From Paracoccaceae bacterium (GTDB lineage: Bacteria > Pseudomonadota > Alphaproteobacteria > Rhodobacterales > Rhodobacteraceae), in the NCBI GenBank assembly GCA_021767525.1, contig JAASTF010000142.1, positions 1-7,687 of the forward strand: a stretch of DNA of 7,687 bases, in the 5' to 3' direction. The position numbers and the translations under genes are program-made. Positions 1-6,076 of the stretch are shown piece by piece. Below the pieces are notes generated by a model that made no database searches, was not told the origin of the DNA, and saw only the letters and a list, made by a program, of their open reading frames with translations. Within the stretch, counting starts at the first letter, position 1. Every line of letters begins with the position of its first letter.

Positions 1-665
1 AGGGTCTGGAAATAGCTTTCGTCGGGAATCCAGACCTTGCGGAAATAGGCGTCATAAAGGTCGCGCTCGGGGTCTTGCAGGATGGCCGACAGGGTTTGCC
101 GCGTCAGGCACCACCACTGGCTGCCCATATGCGGCACGATGCCCTTTGGGATCCGGCGATGCAGCCGCAGCTTGCGCTGGAATTTCACGTAGCTGTCGAA
201 CAGCCAGCGGTGGCGTTTCCAGCTGAACGGAAAGCGCAGCGTGAACCGTTCCTGATCCAGCCCGCCGACCGTCCAGGGCACATCCGCCGTCGTGGCGCTT
301 TCGATGAAATCGGTGCGCGGGCGCGCAGCCAGGTAATCGATCAGCTCTTGCACCGGGCGCAGCGGCAGGCAAGACCCCGAGGCCAGGTAGACGTGGCGCA
401 CCTGCGGAAAATCCTCAAGCATCCGCTCCGACGCGCTTTGCGAGGCGGCAACGATCCCCCAGGTGCCCCATTCGCAGCGATGCCGGCGCGAAAACCGCAC
501 GTTCTGCAAATCCGACAGCGCCTGCACAAAGGCATCATGCGTCTGCCGCGGCACATTCCTGTCGACATGGATCACCACGGGGCAGCCGGCCGCGTGCCAG
601 TGCCGCGCGACCTGTTCGGCCCGGCCCAGCGCGGTATGCACCAGCATGACGATCCCGACTGTCAT
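1..665 (-). CDS. Core-2/I-branching (GT14-like) glycosyltransferase, C-terminus beyond the left edge
   Basis: The reading frame is open from an ATG at 665 to the window edge, giving the first 221 residues plus a 222nd codon that must be Leu; no stop is reached. The layout matches the core-2/I-branching beta-1,6-N-acetylglucosaminyltransferase family (PF02485, GT14): an N-terminal Rossmann-like strand (VGIVMLVHTAL, 3-13), IHVD (32-35), CEWGTWGIV (64-72), SGSCLPL (96-102), GSQWWCLTR (181-189) and IPDESYFQTL (213-222). The Glu of the PDE motif corresponds to the catalytic base described for animal C2GnT. No signal peptide or membrane segment is visible, so it is probably cytoplasmic or peripheral. 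The start is supported by AGGGA about 7 bases upstream and by the first strand beginning at residue 3. It lies 16 bases after the preceding gene, as in an operon. Related proteins that I recall from Rhodobacterales are much longer, with an extra C-terminal domain, so a large part is probably missing. The family call is firm; donor and acceptor are unknown. Confidence 0.85.
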   Translation of the reverse strand, partial: MTVGIVMLVHTALGRAEQVARHWHAAGCPVVIHVDRNVPRQTHDAFVQALSDLQNVRFSRRHRCEWGTWGIVAASQSASERMLEDFPQVRHVYLASGSCLPLRPVQELIDYLAARPRTDFIESATTADVPWTVGGLDQERFTLRFPFSWKRHRWLFDSYVKFQRKLRLHRRIPKGIVPHMGSQWWCLTRQTLSAILQDPERDLYDAYFRKVWIPDESYFQT

Positions 666-681
666 TTCCGTCCCTGCTGCC

Positions 682-1692
682 TCATGCCCAGTTGCCCTTC
701 GACATCAGGCCCAATATCTCAAGCTGGCGCCAGTTTATGTATTTTTCCGACCACTTGCACCAAAGATCGGGATTGTCCTGCAGCGCATCGGCATAGGCGC
801 GGTATTCGACGCTGGCCGCGTAATGCTGCTTGCGCGTCAGCTCTTCGGCGGCTTTTACGGTAAAGGTGTCCAGGAACTTGGTATGCAGCAAGACGCCGCT
901 TGCCTTTTCGCCGCCCCACTCGTCATAAACCTGGTTCAGGCCGCGCGGCAGCAGCATGTGGGTCGAGCTGACATAGGCATAGCGGCGATCCCATTTCACC
1001 AGCGGTATCTTGTTCAGCGCCGGCGCCTTTTGCGGCATGTCGGGAAAGAACACGCGCGCCCGGGGGCCGCCTTGTATCCAAAGGTTTCCGAACCGGCGAT
1101 TGCGCGCGATCGTGTAATTGCCGGCGTCGAACCAGCTGGCGATTTCCAGCGGGTCCTGCCCCGGCCGATACGGGTTTTCGTCGATCCGGCCCTTGGGATA
1201 CATGTCCAGCAACATGGCCGAGAACGACTTGATCGATGATGCATCCAGCCAATCGGTCAGGGCGCGCAAAGGCCGCGTGTCGCAGAACGGATAGACCAGG
1301 AATTCGTCCGGATCGACAACCAGCGTCCAATGCCCGTGCCCGTGCTTGCGCTGCAGCCAGTTCAGCCAATCCACCCCGAACCGCGCCCGCTTGTAACTGT
1401 GGCGCGTGTGCCAGACCGAGACATCGGGCTGGTCGGCCAGGAAATCCAACGATCCGTCATCGCTGTCATTGTCGACGATCAGAAAGTGGTTCACCCCCAT
1501 GTCGCGATAGTATTGCAGGAAATAGGGCAGGCGAACCTGTTCGTTGCGCTGTGTCGAAAACAACAGGATATCGCCGGGCTTGATCTGGCGCGTGCGGTCG
1601 ATGATCGTGCGCAACTCGCGCCGCTTGCGAAACGCGCGGATCAGCCAGCGTTTCCGTTGCAGCCTCAAACGATATGATTGCACCGCGCCCAA
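682..1692 (-). CDS. Glycosyltransferase family 2-type protein (Glyco_tranf_2_4-like)
   Basis: This 336-residue protein carries the hallmarks of the GT-A fold Glyco_tranf_2_4 family (PF13704). They are RNEQVRLPYFLQYYRDMG (49-66), IVDNDSDDGS (72-81) for the nucleotide-sugar site, and VVDPDEFLVYP (125-135) containing the DxD-like metal motif DPDE. A basic N-terminus (RLRLQRKRW, 8-16) could bind membrane phospholipid. No transmembrane segment is seen. The start is not ATG. TTG at 1692 is chosen because GAGGA lies 7 bases upstream; GTG at 1683 is an alternative that removes three residues. The frame is open upstream to a TAA at 1756-1758 but offers no ATG. It sits 49 bases downstream of the GT4 gene and 16 bases upstream of the GT14-like gene, so it is probably co-transcribed with both. 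It is expected to add one sugar to the glycan built by this locus; donor and acceptor cannot be predicted. Confidence 0.88.
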   Translation of the reverse strand: MGAVQSYRLRLQRKRWLIRAFRKRRELRTIIDRTRQIKPGDILLFSTQRNEQVRLPYFLQYYRDMGVNHFLIVDNDSDDGSLDFLADQPDVSVWHTRHSYKRARFGVDWLNWLQRKHGHGHWTLVVDPDEFLVYPFCDTRPLRALTDWLDASSIKSFSAMLLDMYPKGRIDENPYRPGQDPLEIASWFDAGNYTIARNRRFGNLWIQGGPRARVFFPDMPQKAPALNKIPLVKWDRRYAYVSSTHMLLPRGLNQVYDEWGGEKASGVLLHTKFLDTFTVKAAEELTRKQHYAASVEYRAYADALQDNPDLWCKWSEKYINWRQLEILGLMSKGNWA

Positions 1693-1699
1693 ATACCGG

Positions 1700-1704
1700 T
1701 CCTC
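1700..1704 (-). promoter_or_regulatory. Ribosome binding site supporting the TTG start at 1692
   Basis: GAGGA on the minus strand lies 7 bases before TTG at 1692, a normal Shine-Dalgarno spacing. No in-frame ATG exists nearby, so this site is the main reason to prefer TTG over GTG at 1683. Confidence 0.5.
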
Positions 1705-1741
1705 GTCCTGCTCCGGCGCAACAGGTGCGCCTTGAATGCCC

Positions 1742-2980
1742 TTATACCAGCTTGCTTAAGACGGTATTGAAATGCGCATCCCACGTGGGCATCGCGGCCG
1801 GTTTCCGTTCTCTGGCCGTCCCGCTCTCGGCAATAAGGGCAATTATCCTTTTTTGCCAAGGATATATATCGTTAACGCTTGCGTAAACGGGAATATCCTC
1901 CAGAACTTCGCGATACACCGCCAGATCGTTGCACAAAACCGGCACCCCCAGCGCCGCGGCCTCCATCGGCGGCAGGCCATACCCCTCGGCATGGCTGGGA
2001 AACAGCAGCCCCGCCGCCCCGGACAGCGCGGCCGACAGTTGCGCATCGGTCAGCCCCGGCACCTCGAACAGATCGCGCCCGCGCTGGGCAAAGCTGTCCA
2101 GCCGGTCGAATAGCGCCTGGTTGCGCCACCCCCTTGCGCCACAAATCAGCAATTGCGGCATCGGCTGCACGCCATCGCGGGCAAGGCTTTCCCACAGGTC
2201 CAGAAGAAACCCGTGGTTCTTTCGCGGTTCGATCGTGCCCAAGGCGATGAAATAGGGGCGCGCCGGATCAAATCCCGGCGGGCGCGGCCAATCCGGGGCA
2301 GCGGGGGCCACCGTCACGCCCAGATGGGCCACGATACGCGGCGGCACCGGGCCCCACCGGGCCATGGCCCGCTCGACATCCGCCGCCGTCGCGTGCGAGT
2401 TGCACAGGATCCAGTCGGCCCGCGTGCGCACCCGGCGCAACATCGGGCCAAACCGCGCCACCACCTCGGGGCGCTGGAACTGCGGGTAATCCAGCGGGAT
2501 CGTGTCATGGATCATCACGGCGATCCGGGCCTGGGCGTCCTGTCGAAACACCGTCAGCACCCTGTCGGTGACGTTGCTGTGCCCGACATTCAGATAAACT
2601 CCGCCCGGCTGCAACGACCGCGCCAGCATCGCCCCCAGCCGGCCCGGCAGGCAGCGCGCGAGGGCCACCCGCCGCACATCGGCCTCGGCCCGTTGGCGCG
2701 GCTCGGGCAGGCGTCGCCGCAGGCGCGACAGCGCATCGGGCGCGCCCCAGGGCACCGCCCCGTCAAGCCGCGCCGCCAGCTTTGCCATCCCCGCCCGGTC
2801 CAGCAGGGCAAACCCGTAGGCCGTGCGTACAAGCGCAAAAACCGGACGTTCCAGCGACAACAGCCAAGACAAATAGGCCCGCTCGACCCGGTCGATCCCG
2901 GTGGCAGCGCGCCCCGCGCGGCTGACCAGCCGCGTCAGATCAAGGATGAACGGCGGCTTTGCCCCCGGCAGATCGCCCAC
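1742..2980 (-). CDS. GT4-family glycosyltransferase (GT-B fold)
   Basis: This 412-residue retaining glycosyltransferase of the GT4/Glycos_transf_1 family transfers a sugar from a nucleotide-sugar donor in the cytoplasm. The N-terminal half has TGIDRVERAYLSWLL (27-41), MIHDTIPLDYPQ (156-167) and ILCNSHATAADVER (191-204), typical of the acceptor-side domain. The C-terminal half has ALGTIEPRKNH (246-256) and SHAEGYGLPPMEAAALGVPV (329-348), whose E332 and E340 form the E-x7-E motif of the donor site. The start is GTG at 2980. It is preceded 15 bases upstream by the galU stop, and only a weak AGG is seen as ribosome binding site, so translation may depend on coupling to galU. The N-terminal motif near residue 27 supports this start over the later Met65. 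The galU TAG lies in the same frame, five codons before the GTG. The end of the gene (about 1840-1890) is noticeably AT-rich compared with the rest. Donor and linkage are unknown. Confidence 0.9.
   Translation of the reverse strand: MGDLPGAKPPFILDLTRLVSRAGRAATGIDRVERAYLSWLLSLERPVFALVRTAYGFALLDRAGMAKLAARLDGAVPWGAPDALSRLRRRLPEPRQRAEADVRRVALARCLPGRLGAMLARSLQPGGVYLNVGHSNVTDRVLTVFRQDAQARIAVMIHDTIPLDYPQFQRPEVVARFGPMLRRVRTRADWILCNSHATAADVERAMARWGPVPPRIVAHLGVTVAPAAPDWPRPPGFDPARPYFIALGTIEPRKNHGFLLDLWESLARDGVQPMPQLLICGARGWRNQALFDRLDSFAQRGRDLFEVPGLTDAQLSAALSGAAGLLFPSHAEGYGLPPMEAAALGVPVLCNDLAVYREVLEDIPVYASVNDIYPWQKRIIALIAESGTARERKPAAMPTWDAHFNTVLSKLV
1844..1889. repeat. Cluster of three small inverted repeats in an AT-rich patch
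   Basis: Inside the last part of the GT4 gene three symmetric elements lie end to end. The first is TATCCTT/AAGGATA, a perfect 7-base pair of arms with a 7-base loop (1844-1864). The second is the perfect 10-base palindrome GATATATATC (1861-1870). The third is CGTTAACGC/GCGTAAACG, 9-base arms with one mismatch and a 2-base centre (1870-1889). The patch is AT-rich against a GC-rich background. It is coding sequence, so the symmetry may be accidental; I found no convincing promoter in it. Confidence 0.5.
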
Positions 2981-2995
2981 GCGCGGCGGCCTGGC

Positions 2996-3889
2996 CTATT
3001 CCGCCGCCTTCTCTTGCGACACGATCTCGCGCAGGTATTGCGACAGCTCGTCCCGCAGCTCGGGGCGCGACAGGCCGAAAGACACGGTGGCCTGCAAGAA
3101 CCCCGCCTTCGAGCCGCAATCGAACCGCTGCCCGCGAAAACGATAGCCGAACACGTCGCGGTCGGCGTTGATCTCGGCGGCGATCGCGTCGGTCAGCTGG
3201 ATTTCCCCGTTCGTGCCCGATTTCATCTTGTTGAGGTTCTGCAACACGCTCGGCGTCAGGATATAACGCCCGATCACGGCCAGGTTCGACGGCTCGGTGC
3301 CCGGCTTGGGCTTTTCCACCATGCCCTTGACCGACACGACCGAGCCCATGTCCTCTTTCACGTCCAGCACGCCATAGGCGCTTGCCTTTTCGGGCGGCAC
3401 CTCCATCGCGGCGACGATATTTCCACCGGTTTCTTCGTAGGCTTCGACCATCTGCTGCAAGCAGGGTTTTTCCGCGGCGATCACGTCATCCGGCAGGATG
3501 ACCGCGAAAGGCTCGTTGGCGATCAGCCGACGGGCGCACCACACCGCGTGGCCCAGGCCCAATGCCTTGTGCTGGCGGATATAGGCAATCGCCCCGGATT
3601 CCATGTTGGTGCTTTTCAGCGTTTCCAGAAGATCGGTCTTGTTCGACTTGCGCAGGGTCTGTTCCAGCTGCGGCGCCTCGTCGAAATAATCTTCAAGCGC
3701 GCTTTTCCCGCGCGAGGTGACAAAGATGAATTCCTTGATCCCTGCGGCGCGCGCCTCGTCGATGGCGTATTGGATCAGCGGCCTGTCGACCAGCGTCATG
3801 ATCTCTTTCGGCACCGACTTGGTGGCTGGCAGAAACCGCGTGCCCAGACCGGCCACGGGGAAAATCGCCTTTGTTACCTTCTTTTTCAT
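2996..3889 (-). CDS. galU: UTP--glucose-1-phosphate uridylyltransferase
   Basis: GalU makes UDP-glucose from UTP and glucose-1-phosphate in the cytoplasm, supplying donor sugar for exopolysaccharide, capsule and LPS. At 297 residues it has the usual bacterial length (E. coli about 302). Family motifs run in order: FPVAGLGTRFLPATKSVPKE (10-29) for nucleotide binding, ALGLGHAVWCAR (109-120), FAVILPDDVI (128-137) with the metal-site Asp, VEKPKPGTEPSNLAVIGRY (191-209) and FDCGSKAGFL (256-265). The ATG at 3889 is preceded by GAGGTCAGG, and the Rossmann strand begins at residue 8, so the start is secure. It is the first gene after a 163-base gap and leads the block galU-GT4-GT2-GT14, so a promoter in that gap is likely. 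The GT4 gene follows after 15 bases, which suggests that UDP-glucose or a sugar derived from it feeds the transferases downstream. Confidence 0.97.
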   Translation of the reverse strand: MKKKVTKAIFPVAGLGTRFLPATKSVPKEIMTLVDRPLIQYAIDEARAAGIKEFIFVTSRGKSALEDYFDEAPQLEQTLRKSNKTDLLETLKSTNMESGAIAYIRQHKALGLGHAVWCARRLIANEPFAVILPDDVIAAEKPCLQQMVEAYEETGGNIVAAMEVPPEKASAYGVLDVKEDMGSVVSVKGMVEKPKPGTEPSNLAVIGRYILTPSVLQNLNKMKSGTNGEIQLTDAIAAEINADRDVFGYRFRGQRFDCGSKAGFLQATVSFGLSRPELRDELSQYLREIVSQEKAAE

Positions 3890-4052
3890 AACCTGACCTC
3901 GTCATTCAGCGTGTTGCACACACGGCATTACCGAAACATTGCGTCATGAGTTTAACGATTCCGGTGACGGAACGCATTGCAAAACCCCCTTATTCCACGG
4001 GGAATTTGGCTGTTTTTTCACCACTTGGCCCAAAAAATCAACAAAAAGGGGC
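3890..4052 (-). other. Intergenic leader of galU, AT-rich
   Basis: This is the only large gap between co-directional genes. It is AT-rich, with two A runs on the plus strand (4032-4037 and 4043-4047), a T run at 4013-4018 and an imperfect hairpin at 3980-4008. It probably carries the galU promoter, but no strong box pair is visible. The best minus-strand candidate is TTAAAC, 17 bases, GGTAAT, with 3 and 4 of 6 consensus matches. The galU ribosome binding site GAGG is near 3900. No small gene with a plausible start and ribosome binding site was found. Confidence 0.5.
3980..4008. repeat. Imperfect inverted repeat in the galU leader
   Basis: The arms CAAAACCCCC (3980-3989) and GGGGAATTTG (3999-4008) pair with a core of four C-G pairs and an outer stretch of A-T pairs, broken by one mismatch and one position that pairs only as G-U in minus-strand RNA. 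On the plus strand it is followed by a T run at 4013-4018, and on the minus strand by TTTT within the arm. It could be a weak terminator on either strand or a leader hairpin in the galU transcript. Confidence 0.35.
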
Positions 4053-4062
4053 TTATCTAAGC
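4032..4062 (-). terminator. Possible weak intrinsic terminator after the GT2 gene
   Basis: On the minus strand the inverted repeat GCTTAGATAAGC (4062-4051) overlaps the stop codon of the GT2 gene. It is followed by CCCC, a run of five T, then a run of six T. The stem is only four base pairs with a four-base loop, so termination would be inefficient. The position fits the end of the cysQ-kdsB-GT2 transcript. Confidence 0.25.
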
Positions 4063-5279
4063 GGTTCGTTGCGCGCCGCCTCGCGGGCCAGCCGGCTGCG
4101 AAAACGCCACCACCGCCACAGCGGGTCGGCCCGGTCGCTGCGGCCCCACAGGCCGCCGCGCTGAAACCAGACACCTTCCGGCAGAAACCGGACCGAGTGA
4201 AAAAGCGCCGTATGCGAAAAGACATACAGCGAAACGGTGGCCCCCTGGGCCGCGCGTTCGGCGGCGGCGTGGCGCAGACGGGCACGCTGCCACAGGCGGC
4301 CGGCCAGCACCTCGGCGGGGCCGGTCGCCAGGCTGGGAAAGGGCAGGAACCCGCGCGCCGCGGCGGCGATACGCCGCGCCGGCGACGCCGGGCGCGCCTT
4401 CCCTTCGGCCACTCCGGCGTCGAACCCGGCCAGGATGCGCCGCACATCGCGCGGCTCCAGCCGGCCATCGACCATCTGCTGCACCAACCGCCGCCATTCC
4501 TGCGCGCGACGCTGGCGCAGGATCGCCGGCCAATCCGCGGGGCGCGGGTGATGCTTGCGCAAAAACACCGCCTGCGACGCGCCCACATCGTGCAGGTCCG
4601 CCACCGCGCGGTCGGCGCCGCGCCGCACGCTGGGGGCATAGGCGTGATGCACCTGCGCCAGCGGCACGATGGCCGTGGCATGGCCCGCCCGTGCCAGCCG
4701 CATGTTCAGATCGGTTTCATCCATGTAGAACCGAAAGGCCGGATCGAACCCGCCGATATCGGCCAGCACATCGCGGCGCACCGCCATGTTGGTGCCCTCG
4801 GTCTTGACCGCGCGGCCCGGTGGCGGGGTCAGCAGCGTGACCGCGCGCCCATCCACATCCGCCGAATGCGCCGCACCGGTTTCATCCACGGTGCGGGCCG
4901 TCCACTGAAACGAGATCCCGTTGCGCCCCCGCACGAACCCGCCCGCTGCGGCCACGCGGGGCTGGGCAAAAGGCCGCAACAGATGCTCCAGCCAGCGCGG
5001 CTCGGGCGCGGCGTCGTCGTCGATAAAGGCCACGACCTCGCCCGCCGCTTGGGCCACGCCCATATTGCGCGCCTCGGAAATGTTGGGCCGATCGAATTCG
5101 ACCAGTTTCAGATGCTCGGCAAAGGGCAGCGCGCGCGCGGCGGCCAGCCCGGCCGGATCGGCCACCACCACCACCTCGTATGTGGCATGGCGCAGGCGGG
5201 CCACCCCCGCCAGGCACAGGCACAGCGTGTCGGGTCGGCCGCGGCTGACGATGACAACGCTGGCCCGCGGGGCGGTCAT
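4053..5279 (-). CDS. Family 2 glycosyltransferase with a distinct C-terminal region
   Basis: This 408-residue protein has an N-terminal GT2 (GT-A fold) domain over about residues 5-230: ASVVIVSRGRPDTL (6-19), NISEARNMGVAQAAGEVVAF (66-85), the metal-binding DDD at 87-89, EGTNMAVRRDVL (161-172), GGFDPAF (176-182) and YMDETDLNMRL (185-195) with the acidic ED-type motif. Residues about 230-408 form an Arg/Ala-rich extension of unrecognised function, ending in a Trp-rich tail (LWRWWRF). No transmembrane helix is clear. The start is ATG at 5279, overlapping the kdsB stop as ATGA, which indicates translational coupling. A longer in-frame extension to 5378 lies inside kdsB, has low-complexity composition, and is rejected because the GT2 strand begins just after Met at 5279. 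Close coupling with kdsB hints that it may use or extend a Kdo-type residue, but this is inference; the donor is not predictable. Confidence 0.9.
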   Translation of the reverse strand: MTAPRASVVIVSRGRPDTLCLCLAGVARLRHATYEVVVVADPAGLAAARALPFAEHLKLVEFDRPNISEARNMGVAQAAGEVVAFIDDDAAPEPRWLEHLLRPFAQPRVAAAGGFVRGRNGISFQWTARTVDETGAAHSADVDGRAVTLLTPPPGRAVKTEGTNMAVRRDVLADIGGFDPAFRFYMDETDLNMRLARAGHATAIVPLAQVHHAYAPSVRRGADRAVADLHDVGASQAVFLRKHHPRPADWPAILRQRRAQEWRRLVQQMVDGRLEPRDVRRILAGFDAGVAEGKARPASPARRIAAAARGFLPFPSLATGPAEVLAGRLWQRARLRHAAAERAAQGATVSLYVFSHTALFHSVRFLPEGVWFQRGGLWGRSDRADPLWRWWRFRSRLAREAARNEPLR

Positions 5280-6076
5280 TCCATCCCCATCTCGGCCATC
5301 ATCGCCTCGATCCTTGGCACGTCCTGGGGGTTGTTCAGCTCCCAGAACTGGCGGCCCTTGGCGGCCACCTCGACGCACAGGATGGGGTGGCCATGCTCCA
5401 GGAACCGCAACTGCTCCAACCCTTCCAACTGCTCCAACGGGCCGGCGGGCAAATCGGGATAGGCCGCCAGCGCATCGGGGCGATAGGCATAAACGCCGAC
5501 ATGATGGAAAACCGGCGTCTCCGCCTCGTCGTCATAGCGCGCGGCGGTATAAGGGATCACCTCTTTCGAGAAATAGAGCGCCCGCCCCCCGGCGCCGAAC
5601 ACGGCGGTCGTGCCCCCCACGCGGCCCGCCTTGCGATCGTCCAGAAACCCGTTCAGCGCCCGGCCATCGCAGCGCAACACGGGCGTCGCCACCTGCGCGC
5701 CGGGATCGTCGCGCAGGCCCTTCACCAGATCCTCGACAAACCAATGCGGGGTCAGCGGTGCGTCGCCTTGCAGGTTCACCACGATCTCGTATCCACCACC
5801 CAGCGCGGCGTGCGCCTCGGCACAGCGTTCGGTGCCGTTTTCGCAGGCGTCCGAGGTCATCACCACCTCGGCGCCGAACCCTTGGGCGGCGTCGCGGATG
5901 CGATCGTCATCGGTGGCCACCACCACCCGATCCACGCCCGCAACCTGCCCCGCCGCGCGCCAGCTGCGCTCGATCAGGGTGCGGGTGTCACCGCTGGCGC
6001 CGGTCAGGCCCACCAGGGGTTTGCCCGGATACCGGGTCGAGGCATAGCGCGCCGGGATGACGATCAGAACGCTCAT
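5276..6076 (-). CDS. kdsB: 3-deoxy-manno-octulosonate cytidylyltransferase (CMP-Kdo synthetase)
   Basis: KdsB couples Kdo to CTP, giving CMP-Kdo for the LPS core or for the Kdo linker of ABC-exported capsules. The 266-residue protein is slightly longer than E. coli KdsB (248). Motifs seen are IPARYASTRYPGKPL (7-21) for CTP binding, VVATDDDRI (52-60), NGTERCAEA (80-88), NLQGDAPL (101-108) with the metal-binding Asp105, and a C-terminal FWELNNPQDVPRI (244-256). In E. coli this last segment reads VDTPEDL and its first Asp helps bind metal; here that position appears to be Asn248. The start is ATG at 6076, overlapping the cysQ stop as ATGA, and the first strand begins at residue 2. The end overlaps the GT2 start in the same way. 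Both overlaps imply a single coupled transcript. It could be the housekeeping enzyme, a capsule-specific KpsU-like copy, or an enzyme for a related ulosonic acid. Confidence 0.9.
   Translation of the reverse strand: MSVLIVIPARYASTRYPGKPLVGLTGASGDTRTLIERSWRAAGQVAGVDRVVVATDDDRIRDAAQGFGAEVVMTSDACENGTERCAEAHAALGGGYEIVVNLQGDAPLTPHWFVEDLVKGLRDDPGAQVATPVLRCDGRALNGFLDDRKAGRVGGTTAVFGAGGRALYFSKEVIPYTAARYDDEAETPVFHHVGVYAYRPDALAAYPDLPAGPLEQLEGLEQLRFLEHGHPILCVEVAAKGRQFWELNNPQDVPRIEAMMAEMGME
5409..5438. repeat. Short direct repeat within kdsB
   Basis: The 12-base word AACTGCTCCAAC occurs at 5409-5420 and 5427-5438, 18 bases apart and therefore in frame. It encodes the repeated peptide GLEQL. The repeat is short and may be a local duplication of six codons or simple conservation of a KdsB Glu/Leu-rich helix. 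Confidence 0.55.

Noticed and set aside
75..1239. Overlapping plus-strand open frames at the left end
   Set aside because: They conflict with the GT14-like and Glyco_tranf_2_4 genes, whose motifs are unmistakable, and encode no recognisable domain.
2153..3949. Long plus-strand open frame (598 codons) antisense to the GT4 gene and galU
   Set aside because: It is His/Arg/Gln-rich without recognisable motifs and lies opposite two well-supported genes; GC-rich DNA often leaves such frames open.
5280..5378. 33-codon N-terminal extension of the GT2 gene
   Set aside because: Gly/Arg/Asp-rich shadow inside kdsB; the ATG at 5279 overlaps the kdsB stop and immediately precedes the first GT2 strand.
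5409..5438. Direct repeat in kdsB as a possible recombination site or mobile-element scar
   Set aside because: Only 12 bases, in frame, and in a Glu/Leu helix that KdsB proteins commonly have; no other mark of insertion.
3939..5462. Plus-strand open frame of 507 codons opposite the GT2 gene
   Set aside because: Composition is His/Arg/Gly-rich with no domain, and the opposite strand has clear GT2 motifs.
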